Source: Spirogloea muscicola (taxonomy: Eukaryota > Streptophyta > Zygnematophyceae > Spirogloeales > Spirogloeaceae). Taken from it: 16,557 nucleotides of DNA. The notes beneath the pieces were generated by a model, which saw only the letters and a list, made by a program, of their open reading frames with translations, was not told where the DNA came from and searched no databases. The DNA is taken from positions 86,775-103,331 of the forward strand of contig WELB01000104.1 in assembly GCA_009602725.1 (NCBI GenBank), written 5' to 3'. Positions 7,138 to 15,700 of this stretch are shown here, piece after piece (the first letter of the stretch is position 1; each line of letters opens with the position of its first letter). A program made the translations under genes and the position numbers.

Positions 7138-10100
7138 GTGCAGTAATCTTCTTTTGGATCTTAGATCCTGCACTTATGCTTTACACACTAGGTTCCTATA
7201 ATCTCGGATGTCGCGTCTTCCTCTCTGGTCCTGCATGAGGCTTGGTTGAGCTCAAAATGCAGATCTCTGAGTATTCTCTTCTCCAGATGAAGAGTCTCTC
7301 TTGAGCATCGTGTATCATCATCTCTTCTATTTGGGATATGACTAGAATGAAATTGATGTAAATGGGAGGAAAAACAATCTCAGCATGTAACAAGTCTTCG
7401 GAGTGATAGGACTGATTTATTTCCTCACGGGGCGTGGGTGGTGTCAGCCTTGTGCAAGTACTGAGGGCAGAACTTTGTCCGTGGCTCGTCACAATGGCCA
7501 CCCCAATATCGTCAAAGGTCAGACCAGATTTGAGCAAGCTACAGCAGTCCTGCTCTTGCAGTTTGGCAAACCCCTCCATCTGACGTTCTTGGCCTTAACC
7601 ATGACCGTGTAAAAGCTGTTGTATTTTCGTGTGCAGTATGATCGCGTGCAGAAACCCACCAAGGTCTGTGCTGTTGACCACCTGAAGCTCCTGGAGGAGG
7701 TGAGGACTCTCTTTGATTGGCTGCTGTCATGACAAGCTGTTGCATTAGTCCTGTGGTTTGTGGTATGCAGCTTGAAGGGTTGCAGTTGTGCCATTGGTCA
7801 GTCAACCAGGTAACAACATGACCCTGACCTTATGCTAGCTACTGTTACCTGCGGTAAGCATCATGCACTCATATGTGCAGGGAATTACAAGAGCAACTCG
7901 AATGCATCACCTCCTCCGGTTGGTCATTGACCTGCATGTTGCTCTTGAGGTATGGCACCGACTTACCTGCCAAAGACAGAGCCAGAGCTGAAGCATAGGC
8001 TAGTATGTGATAGCAACTTTCTCAAGCTAGCAATAAGCTTGAGCAGGCTTGGAAAGCTTTGTGCATATGTACAGCTTGCCCTCAGCAACAACTCTCACTT
8101 TGACTCGGGGTACATGCGCATCTACAGGTTGCTGTGTCCAAGGATGATGTTGGGCTTTTCTGCGAGCTCGCTGAGATGCTCAAGGCAGGTCATTGCTCCG
8201 AGCCTTTTACCGACTTAAGCATCTCCCACATCCAGCATCTTTATTTGTGATATGCAAGGAAATACTGGTCATTGTGCATAAGCTAGGCCCGTGAAGCAAC
8301 CTGTCAACATGATCTTGTCTTATCACAAATGAGACAGAGGGTCTTTGATGCTTTGAGACAAGAAGGTGAAAAAGTGGTCTGCAAGGAAAAGCATCACATC
8401 TCAATGAGTTGCGAAGTGTATCACAATATCAGCTTTTGTTCCTGAAGACCAATTCTCATGCTTGTACACCGAACCTGCAGGCTACTGAGGCTGCATATAA
8501 GGGGCCCGGAATAACCATTGGGGTCGGGTTGGGCTCCATGATCCACGCGATGCATGAGCACATGAGGGAAATGCTGTCTATCTTGAAGGTCAGTTGTTCC
8601 TTGCGCATGCCACTAACATTACCTCAAAGGGCTCAGCCAACTGAAAGATCAAGACGAATAAATAGATGCGGATACCGTAGGTCAAATATGGCAAATGATG
8701 GCAGTCAAATATCAAATCCTAATGTACGGTTACCAAGCTTTGGTGTTCGTCGGTGAACATATCACTGCGAGACATGACTCCTGAACTCTTTTGCAGGACG
8801 CATTCCAAGTCGAGCTCAACTCAATAACAGCCAATAGCAGCGATGGCTCTTTCTTTTCTTCTTTCAAAAGTACGAAAATAGCTGAGGCTATATACAAAAG
8901 ACGAGTTGACGGCATTTTGCTGCTTACACACTGCTCGATGCTGTAGCCTCACATACTCTCTGGCTGCGCCAGCTGAGATGCACTAGTGCCCGAAAAGTAT
9001 GACGAGGTCATCACGACGTGACTACCCTGTGTGTCCACTGAAGCAGGGAACAAAGGAGCGGACATGAAACTGCTGGATTCCCACGCTGCGGTCGGCCCTC
9101 CCTCCTTCTGCTCCTGGGTCCTTGCCTGGCTATTTTATTGGTTGACTTTGATCTAGGCAACACAGGAGCTTGTGATTGAGTAGAACAGCTTCCCAAAGCT
9201 TCTTAAGTCGTAGTTGTCTTGAATGATTATTACCTTGAGGTCATCAGCCAATGCTTTGAGCAATCTGTGCACCCACTGCTGTGGATGCTTCATCATGCAA
9301 CTTGGCAGCGCTCGATGCGTCGAGCATGCTAAGTGCAACGACCTTGAGTCGGGAGCTTGTGGTTGAAATGCGTGACACCATATGCCGTGAGCTGCTGCAG
9401 GTCAGCATCTCCATGGAGGTACTGAAGGGCTGCGCCAGCCCTGTTTCTCAGGCGACCCTCGGCCTGACCCTGGATATAGTCACCGGGCTTGTAAGTGATG
9501 TCTGCCTTGCCCTGCGCCTCGCTGACCCTCGACTGGAGACAGGTGGTTTAGCGTATCTTGAGAGTAACTCGCTCCTTGAGGGTTTTCACTTGTCATGAAG
9601 TGGTTGACAATGGCAAGAACTTCTTGGTAGCACAATCATGGTTCCTGAATGCCTCATCAATGATTCGTGCAGTCCGGGAACGAAGGGGTGTATGGGGCTG
9701 CATGTCAGTTGTTTGTCTCGGCGGCTAAGTTGAAGATAAACATGAAGAAATGCATTACAAGGACGGGATTGTGACTAGAGGTTCAAAGTCTAATTGGTTG
9801 ATCAGTCAAATGGGTTACCTGATGATGCATTTCAATTGCTACTGGAACTTTCTAATCTGTCAATAATAGACACACAAGGATGGCTGGCAAGCAAGCATGA
9901 CACAATGACACGGCCGTTCCTTGCATCTATCTAGAGGCAAGGCAAGGACCAACGATTGGTGGAGCTTCGGGACTGCACCCAGCTGCTGGAGTGCGTTGCG
10001 GAGCTGACGCAGCGCGCAGAGGACGCCACCGACTGCTCCTTCCTGATGTGGCACACAGAGATGCTCGCCACGTCCCTTGCATCACTCTACTCCAGCCCTC

Positions 10101-13100
10101 TGAGAGCCGGAAAGATCAAGTCAGTCAGTTCTGTCACCCTTGTCAGCTCTTCGCTGCAAAACAAACTACCCAAATATGCGCCTATATTCGGAAGCTTTAT
10201 TTGGAAAGTAAACCCGATAAGACAAGCCACAGAGCTCACTACCTAAGCTTGCTGTGGGCGGCTTGCACTTGGCTCCCGTCATAACAGAGATAACAACCCA
10301 AACAATAGTCTAATAGTTACTCAGTCTGTGCTGAGGCGCCTGCTCATGGCAGCCACGTCTTGCTGGCCTACTTGGATGGCGTGCGGATGCTACGGTCTGG
10401 GGGTGCTGATAGGATCACCATCAAGGACTATGTGGACTTGATTGACGAGACACTTACTCATGTATCTGAACGTGCCTTCAAACCCTAATGCTTACGGCAG
10501 GACATATCGTCTTGCAGCTGTAGTCTAGGCTGGCAACAGCTTAGGTATTTGTGATTGTGATAGAGCTCGCTCACAAGGGCTTGATAAAGCATGGCTCCTG
10601 CACGTATATAGAATTGTTGTCGTGTCGAAGTCACTGTCTGCCTTCTACATTTGTTTCCACTTGTGTGTCCACGCAGACCTGCAGCAGCGCATCTTTGCCT
10701 AAGTGTCCTGGCTAAGTGTGCAAGTAGTGACCCATGTTAATGCCTTTAGGAGGTCATTGAGCCACTATGCCACGATGTGGAGACCGACCTGCGCCTGCAT
10801 GTCCATTCTGCTCGCATCAGCGGTGCTGTGTCTGTCAATCCAACCAAGGTAGGATGGCACAATTGGCTATACATCTTGTCTGCTTGCCTTGCCTTTGGTT
10901 GAGATAGACGCAGTCTTTTCCATTTGCCTACCACCCTGTCTTGTGAGGTCTGCTGAGTGCATGCAGTTAACGTGCACGGTCATTTTCTGCTTGCCAGGTG
11001 CCCTACCTGTCTTCCTTCGTATGACGTTGCCCGCAAATAAGGCAATAGCATATGCACTTCGTGCCTGCCTTGCACAATGGGTTGGAACATCTTCATCTTC
11101 TTGATACCTCAACTTGTGTCTTGACATTAATTGTGTCCAGACGGGGATCCGAGATCTAGCCTGGTTCACTCAGATGTCGCCGTTTTGGCTGGCCGGCAAG
11201 CGGGTCTGCACCAAGGCGAGGGTGGAGTCCTACTTGGATTCCTCCTTCTACAATCATTGCGCTGTGGCCCTCCATAATCGGAAGGTCTATTCCCAAAGAC
11301 AAGAACTATGGATACCAGAGCATGCTGATGAGCTTTGACAAGGCACCTCCTCATTGCTGAGCATCTTTCTGCCTTTGCAAATACCTGTACAATTGTCTTG
11401 CTAGTTTTTGAGCTTAGGCTCCTGATGCCGAGCAGACGTACGAGGAAATGCACCAGCTGGCGAGAGAAAAGTACGGGCTCACCTTGGCCGACGTAGAGCT
11501 TCCAGGGCACACGCAGGAGCAAGGCCTGGACGTCCTGGAGGTCATGCGCAATGTGCACCTCTTTGCTGCCAACTTCTGTTACAACGTCAACCTGCAGGTG
11601 CTTCTATCAAGCACAGACATCACTTGCACTTGGGGCACTACAAGTCTGCAGCAATATCCCAATATCTCCACTGCAGAGATTCGCATACTTACTATGTAAA
11701 TAGTATCAGACATTTGGCATGTCAGAAGTAGCACACTTGCGATTAGTGTAGCTGCTTGCCGGAGGCTCTGTGCCAGCAGCCTGGAAGGTGAATGCCAAGT
11801 CCATGGTAGGTACATCCTCAATTCTCAATTCCAATCAGCACTTGATAACAGCTATTTGTGGAGCAAGTGAGCAAGGCTCAAGACCGCAAGCACGTGGGGA
11901 TTCTCACTGTCCACCATGTAGCAAACTCTGTTCGAGCACATGGAGCTGGCATTATCACCACCACTGTCAACTTTGCTTACCAGGTGTGCCTTGACTGCTA
12001 CTGTCACATGCTGATTGACGCTCTTGCATAAGTCAATAGGTGCACTCCTCTGTGCTACAACGGCTGGCCAATCTGTGAGCTGCTCAAGACATGACAAGCA
12101 TCAGCATGTTGGACCTGTGTTTCATTGCACGAAATTAGACTTTGCAAATTGCTTCTCCTTATACTTGTTCACTGTAAATGAGTTGGATGCGGTACATTTC
12201 TTTGTGTAACTTAAGAACAACAACATTGTGCATCCCAGTTTTTGGCGAGGAAGTTTGTGATATTCTCACAATTCCTATATGATGACCACGTCAAGTCGAG
12301 GATAATCAAGGAAGTACGTTTCTGGAAGGGTGCCAGTGAGGCACCAGGACAGGGAAAAGGCCGAAGGCGCAAAGAATACCCATTTGGCCGGGCTGAATGT
12401 TTTGATGAGGTCATTAAAAGGCCACTCCGTTATGCATGTTGACTGTACAGGTCCTTCGTCTCCAAGCTAATTCCGCATAATATGTTGAGTGCACATAACT
12501 TGCCTTCTGCGATTTGAGATGCTCCCACAGCGTTGTTCAAGGCAGAAGCATCTGCGCTGATGGCCTATCCCAATGGATGTTTGCTGCAGGACATGGCAAA
12601 GCTGGGGTTGGCAGACGATGGGCATAATTTCCTTGGCCGCTTCCGCCAGCTTATCACTGAGATGGGCAACACACTGGCACTCGTGCGCCTTGTGAGCTCC
12701 GGCATGCTGCAACGTGGCCACGCCTCTGCCTCGTCTGTCCTTGCACCCAGCCCCCGCTCAGTGCCGACCTGTTTGTGCACAGTCCTTCTCACACCTGTGT
12801 TTGGCCTTTGATCAAGCCTGCTCAGTTGGTGTACCAATGACGCCTCTTGATAGCAATATAATGCATCAGACCTTGTGACCAGTCTAAGCGAGGTGATACA
12901 TGGGCATGTTGGGTCTGCTGGTATGTCTGCAGAGAAGAAGTTGCCACCTCACATTGTGAATAACGATTAGAAATTGCTGCTTCTATAACAGATTTATTCC
13001 GGGCTTGTATGAGAGTTACTTGTACCAGGACAATGCGCAAAGCGCTGGAATGACAAGTGAGACTGTGGAGGCTGCTAAGATCCTGGACACTGCTATGCAG

Positions 13101-14340
13101 AATCTACGTTCCAGCACGTCGGCAGAGCCCACACAGTACTTCCACTTACTTGTGGATGTCTATGCTCAGGTTCTTTTGGCGCTCCTTGCTCATCCTGCCT
13201 TTTGCACAATCTCTTTGAGATGGCTAGTGCAACAGAGTAGAATTGCTTCAATTGCTTCAATTGCTTGTTGTCCCTGATGAAATGGGTCGTCCAGAAGCAG
13301 TTGTTAGGCTGACAATGTTGGTCATCCGTTCATCTGAGGTGGCAGCTGATCGGGGTCTTGGCTTTGTCATCCTCAGACGTTGCGAAGCCCTGAGAGCAGC
13401 CATCTCAGGGACTTCTACCTCACTGTTCCAGCTCTTACTGTGAATGCGGTCAACTCCATCCTGCAAGGGCGAGAACAGCTTAGCAGAAGGAGGGGGGGTG
13501 CATCAAGTACCACACTTGCAGATGACGGATTTATGCTTGGAGTTGCATACATTCTGAGGGTCAGAAGCCGGACCAGCTCCCAGCTTGCATGCAATATCAT
13601 TCACCAGGAATAGATCCACGTTCTTTATGGCCCGCTGCTGCAGGCCTGTCTCAGTAAGGAAGTTTGGGTGCTGGATTGGGATTGCCAAGTCGTGGAAAGG
13701 TCATGAGCACTTGTATCTGCCTCTGCACTTGCAGGTACTGCAGCAGGAGAAAGTTTTCGCTGCGCTGCACTGGTTCCAGTCGGTTTCTTCGCACTTTGAC
13801 ATGCAAGTGGCGCAGATCAATGAAACTATTGAGGGGGACAGCACAGGTAGTGGCATGATGGGCCTGCAGATGTGGAGCTGGAAGGTGGCCTCCACATCTG
13901 TTGAGGATGTTCAGAAGCTGGAGCTGGTGAGTGCCTGCTCACCTTTCCATCCTCCGTCCTTTTCTGGGTTCCCTCACTTCTTGTCCAGATGTTGGGCATT
14001 GCTGGGCCCTAATTAGTGCACTGTACTTGTTGAGGTTGCCTGGAAATCAAAGTTCTCGTAATATCCTGTCTCTAGCTTCTAAACATGTGGCTTAAGTCAG
14101 CAGTGTCAACGTATTCTGAGCATGCTAGAACTTGCAAAAAATCTGAGGGTTCGCATCTGAAGTCGTGGACAACATCTTCACAACGCGTACTCTTCCTTGT
14201 GTTTCGGAATATTGTTGAGATCTTTTACTGACACATTGACGACCTGCTCTATACAGAGCACGGAGAGGTTGAGGTCCGTGAATTGTGAGTACGAGTACCT
14301 GCAAAATACGTTCAGCATAGCGAGCACGCTCCTTCGCTGA
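3298..14340 (+). CDS. WASHC4: WASH complex subunit 4 (SWIP), 5'-incomplete, with octuplicated exon
   Basis: SWIP is the large scaffold of the pentameric WASH complex (with WASH, FAM21, CCDC53 and strumpellin), which activates Arp2/3 on endosomes for cargo sorting. Exons: eight copies of the 207-bp exon (3298-7137), then 7448-7517, 7637-7699, 7881-7949, 8128-8184, 8481-8588, 8797-8869, 9309-9490, 9935-10119, 10353-10461, 10750-10848, 11141-11284, 11436-11597, 11852-11983, 12239-12409, 12590-12732, 12992-13169, 13377-13559, 13735-13926 and 14257-14340. All phases agree, and the single-copy part encodes 801 residues plus TGA. Diagnostic motifs include DLRLHVHS, GLDVLEVMRN, TTTVNFAYQ, IFSQFLYDDHVKSRIIK, FRQLITEMGN, LVDVYAQ, DDGFMLGVAYIL and ALHWFQS, matching WASH-7_mid and WASH-7_C. 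Animal SWIP has about 1170 residues. The first third (most of WASH-7_N) is not visible upstream. Junctions at 8797-9308 and the donor at 12733 are the least certain. Confidence 0.93.
7448..8588 (+). CDS. WASHC4: WASHC4 middle exons 1-5
   Basis: Exons 7448-7517 (phase 2 to 0), 7637-7699, 7881-7949, 8128-8184 and 8481-8588 (all phase 0). The first aligns with animal SWIP by VQ, W, M and S at matching spacing (VQVLRAELCPWLVTM against VQSYYVFVSSWMMKM). The fourth and fifth together give LFCELAEMLKATEAAYKG against ALCRLVELLKAIEHMFYRR. The second exon matches weakly and is placed by phase, splice sites and position. All splice sites are GT-AG except the intron after 8184. Confidence 0.85.
8185..8480 (+). 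other. GC-AG intron in WASHC4
   Basis: The frame requires the exon to end at CTCAAG (8184), followed by GCAGGT. The GT three bases later (8189) would put the next exon out of frame and into a stop. Joining at the GC donor gives EMLK|ATEAAYKG, which keeps the conserved KA-x-E. GC-AG introns are a known minor class of U2 introns. Confidence 0.65.
8797..9490 (+). CDS. WASHC4: WASHC4 exons 6-7, lineage-specific Ser-rich insert
   Basis: Exon 8797-8869 (phase 0 to 1; DAFQVELNSI then a Ser/Phe-rich NSSDGSFFSSFK) and exon 9309-9490 (phase 1 to 0; LSRELVVEMRDTICRELLQ then MEVLKGCASPVSQATLGL). The second aligns with animal RLDVLSALVLAENTLNGP and what follows. The junction between them lies where animal SWIP is about 45 residues shorter, so it rests on phase agreement. 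An alternative keeps the first exon open to a donor at about 8942 (adding a segment with RRVDGILLLTHCSML) and uses an acceptor inside 9309-9405. Confidence 0.65.
9935..10848 (+). CDS. WASHC4: WASHC4 exons 8-10, WASH-7_mid
   Basis: Exons 9935-10119 (phase 0 to 2), 10353-10461 (2 to 0) and 10750-10848 (0 to 0). The first holds ELTQRAEDATDCSFLMWH, matching the animal ELRERVQTQCDCCFLYWH. The second holds HVLLAYLDGVRML (animal HYMFSALRDCVPAM). The third holds PLCHDVETDLRLHVHS (animal KLCKEIEKDLRLSVHT). A few residues present in animals between the last two exons are absent here, either by natural shortening or because of an unseen micro-exon. Confidence 0.9.
11141..11983 (+). CDS. WASHC4: WASHC4 exons 11-13, WASH-7_mid to C boundary
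   Basis: Exons 11141-11284, 11436-11597 and 11852-11983, all phase 0-0. They contain IRDLAWF ... YLDSSFYNHCAVALHN (animal MKDLALF ... YLDKTFYNLTTVALHD), REKYGLTLADVELPGHTQEQ with GLDVLEVMRNVHLF, and LFVEQ ... HHVANSVRAHGAGIITTTVNFAYQ-type residues. This is the best-conserved stretch of the gene and the main reason for the family call. Confidence 0.95.
12239..13926 (+). CDS. WASHC4: WASHC4 exons 14-18, WASH-7_C
   Basis: Exons 12239-12409, 12590-12732, 12992-13169, 13377-13559 and 13735-13926. The junction DE|DM gives ECFDEDMAKLGLADDG against the animal EKFNRGIRKLGVTPEG with no gap. The weak donor TC|GTCTGT at 12733 is chosen because it gives a gapless match into FIPGLYESY. Later motifs are YFHLLVDVYAQ, LRDFYLTVPALTVNAVNSI, ADDGFMLGVAYILR and ALHWFQSV. 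A small basic loop (GKGRRRKEYPF) lengthens the 12239 exon relative to animals. A run of seven G in 13490-13497 lies in coding sequence. Confidence 0.92.
14257..14340 (+). CDS. WASHC4: WASHC4 last exon and stop
   Basis: Acceptor CTCTATACAG and phase 0 entry. 27 residues and TGA at 14338-14340. ERLRSVNCEYEYLQNTFSIA aligns without a gap to the animal [20 protein letters not shown], with the shared E-F/Y-E and final Arg. The acidic tail found beyond this point in animal SWIP is missing, so the protein ends at the conserved helix. Confidence 0.85.
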   Translation, partial: STERLRSVNCEYEYLQNTFSIASTLLR

Positions 14341-14351
14341 TTCTAGTGGCC

Positions 14352-14356
14352 TGTAA
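14352..14356 (+). terminator. TGTAA poly(A) signal candidate
   Basis: TGTAA lies 12 bases after the stop codon. In chlorophyte algae this pentamer is the normal poly(A) signal, 10-20 bases before the cleavage site. Such a short 3' UTR is unusual, and the pentamer occurs by chance often, so the support is modest. Confidence 0.35.
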
Positions 14357-14599
14357 ATAGAACCAGTAGTTGAGTGAGTCATTCACGTTTGTCAAGAATC
14401 TGATCAGAAATCTGTTTTACATCATGTTCACATTTGGCTCCACGTCACACAGAGGGTCAAGCTTAAGGGTAGCACTGCCAAGTTGGCGGTGTGGTAGAAG
14501 TAGCCACCACAGTGCTTGCAGCTTAGACAGCTGCAAACGTTGAGGAGCTTGCTTAATGGGCAATCCTCATGAGGAGCCAGTCTCAAGGACATTAACCAT
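14357..14599. other. Intergenic region after WASHC4
   Basis: No supported gene. A Cys-rich minus-strand open frame (14428-14742, with CSCLSCKHCGGYFYH) runs through it into a minus-strand retrotransposon end. I could not find splice sites or homology that make it a gene. Confidence 0.4.
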
Positions 14600-14885
14600 A
14601 TCTTGGCCCGAGAAAGCTCCAAGATAGGAGGACTCTTCTGGTAGAGGGCGATGGCTGTGATTGGCCAGCCCAGATAAAATGACGAACTGGACACGAAGGG
14701 GCCAGGAAAGCGAGGTCCAGGAGAGGTCGCGACCAGTGGCACGAGGCTGGATAGCCCCCTTAGGCCAAGTATGGCAAAGTAGCAGTTTGTGCGAAGTCAT
14801 TGACAGTGCTCCAAAGGACAGTGGCCTGTGGCCATCTTGGCCTGAAGCCACCCTTCTTGCGCTTTCTTCTTGCTGATGGTTTGCA
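14600..14885 (-). mobile_element. LINE 3'-end copy J, minus strand
   Basis: The only minus-strand copy found. Read on the minus strand it has the shared 3' UTR (CCTGGCCCCTTCGTG then CATTTTA), the hairpin GGGCTGGC...GCCA-TC-GCCC (plus coordinates 14646-14671) and the second stem CTCT-ACCAGA-AGAG (14633-14646), followed by GTC. It belongs to the same 3'-end subfamily as copies E and F. It faces copy E head to head. Confidence 0.6.
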
Positions 14886-15195
14886 AAGCAGCTCATTAGT
14901 GACGCCAAGATCAATCTCCTGGGGTTGACTTCAATGCGGAGGCGCTCTCGCCCAGGTGTACTGCATGCGCCGGTCGGTAGCGCTGCAGCAGTCAATGGCA
15001 TGTCTGGCCAGGGGACTTGCCACCCGGAGACGGGTTTCTCTGACCTGCGGCTGCTCAACAGGGAATATTGAGCACCCAGTGGCCACTTGAGTCGCTGTGT
15101 GCTTCAACGCCTTTCTGGCTCCTTCAGACTTTGTTCATTCTATTTCTGGGCTGGCCAGTTCCTGCCATCGCCCTCTACTAGAGAGTCTTTCTCTT
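14886..15195 (+). mobile_element. 5'-truncated LINE copy E
   Basis: It carries an open C-terminal fragment ending MSGQGTCHPETGFSDLRLL and NREY-stop (TGA 15069-15071), parallel to the ends of copies A, C and D. The 3' UTR and the alternative-form hairpin GGGC-TGGC...GCCA-TC-GCCC (15148-15173) follow, with the second stem CTCT-ACT-AGAG (15173-15183). From CTGGCCAGGGGAC onward it matches nested copy A. Confidence 0.7.
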
Positions 15196-15389
15196 TACGA
15201 CCAGAGCCTGTTCAGGTACACGGATCTCCCGCAACAAATCCAGTCTTGGCGCTTGAGGATCAACGACTTGGGTCACAGGCTTGATGGTCTCATCGATGCG
15301 TGTTTCATGTCATGCGCGCCTTTCTTTCCCTTTCCTCTCTCGTCAACCCCCCCCGTCGCGAGCAAGCTGCGTCCGCCATGTCATGGCGG
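15196..15389. other. Unassigned segment between LINE copies
   Basis: An open frame (15097-15444 on +, with SWRLRINDLGHRLDGLIDAC) crosses this segment from within copy E's 3' UTR, so as a whole it is not a gene. The frame might hold a fragment of another element. A pyrimidine-rich stretch occupies 15319-15358. No function is assigned. Confidence 0.3.
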
Positions 15390-15640
15390 TCCACGGGCGG
15401 CGGGCAGTTGGGCGGACCGCCGGTGCCCGCGGCGCTTGCCATGAGCTCCCCGGCCCAGCGAGTTTCCTTGCCTCCAGTTATTTCGGATTGCACTAGCTGA
15501 CCAGAGGCTACTGAGCGCCCACTCGCAGGAGTCAGAGATTAGTCAGTTAGTCAGTCAGTCAGTCAGTCAGATTAGTGTTCATTCTTTTATTTGGGCTGGC
15601 CTCTCCCAGCCACCGCCCTCTCCTGGGAGCGTCTTTCTCT
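15390..15640 (+). mobile_element. 5'-truncated LINE copy F
   Basis: The degenerate C-terminus reads ASFLASSYFGLH-stop-LTRGY-stop, aligning residue for residue with ATFPASSYSDLLLLTSGY of copy C, with one nonsense codon (TAG). It is followed by the TCAG-repeat, the hairpin GGGCTGGC...GCCA-CC-GCCC (15593-15618) and a second stem CTCT...GGAG (15618-15629). Confidence 0.65.
15541..15573 (+). repeat. (AGTC)n microsatellite
   Basis: About eight AGTC units with one interruption (AGTT), inside the 3' UTR of LINE copy F. Confidence 0.9.
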
Positions 15641-15700
15641 CTGAGTAGTCTGCTTCCTGCACCTACCAGCTCTTTTCTGACTATGGTGGAGTTATTTGGG

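Larger units (their letters stand above)
2948..7438 (+). repeat. 519-bp tandem array of a WASHC4 exon plus intron
   Basis: About 8.65 direct copies at exactly 519-bp spacing. Each unit contains one 207-bp exon and one 312-bp intron (donor CCCAG|GTGCAG, acceptor CCAACAG|GAAG). Complete exon copies are at 3298-3504, 3817-4023, 4336-4542, 4855-5061, 5374-5580, 5893-6099, 6412-6618 and 6931-7137. I noticed only one difference between units: G to A at 7329 in the last, partial unit. The array begins 38 bp before the end of an exon copy (2948) and ends inside intron sequence at 7438, nine bases before the acceptor of the next exon. Near-perfect identity means very recent amplification, active homogenisation, or an assembly effect. 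Confidence 0.97.

Noticed and set aside
3251-7201. The 105-codon + frames as separate small genes
   Set aside because: They are the 69-codon exon extended by chance into intron sequence on both sides. The ATG and stop lie inside the intron.
2948-7438. CRISPR-like or bacterial repeat array
   Set aside because: The unit is 519 bp with no short repeat and variable spacer structure, and it contains a eukaryotic exon and intron.
7439-7600. An inverted WASHC4 exon on the minus strand (MEGFAKLQEQDCC resembling animal MDKFAEDLTNRCN)
   Set aside because: The resemblance is attractive, but the + strand holds an exon at 7448-7517 with correct phases on both sides and matching VQ, W, M and S positions, and the next exons fill the region in question. 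No acceptor on the minus strand gives the required phase.
11748-11812. An additional small WASHC4 exon (around GCCAGCAGCCTGGAAG)
   Set aside because: Direct joining of 11597 to 11852 gives a gapless match (NVNLQ-LFVE against NLNNQ-IFIE), leaving no room for an extra exon.
12531-12589. Upstream extension of exon 12590 from the acceptor at 12530
   Set aside because: It keeps frame only with a different upstream donor and would insert about 20 residues into a region that otherwise aligns to animal SWIP without a gap.
14306-14357. A minus-strand exon with good-looking splice sites (TTCTATTTACAG ... GTACTC)
   Set aside because: It is antisense to the last WASHC4 exon, which continues the + gene in phase and matches the SWIP C-terminus. 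No further minus-strand exons could be joined to it.
14428-14742. Cys-rich minus-strand ORF (CSCLSCKHCGGYFYH) as a zinc-binding gene
   Set aside because: It begins inside a retrotransposon 3' end (copy J), and no start, splice or homology support was found.
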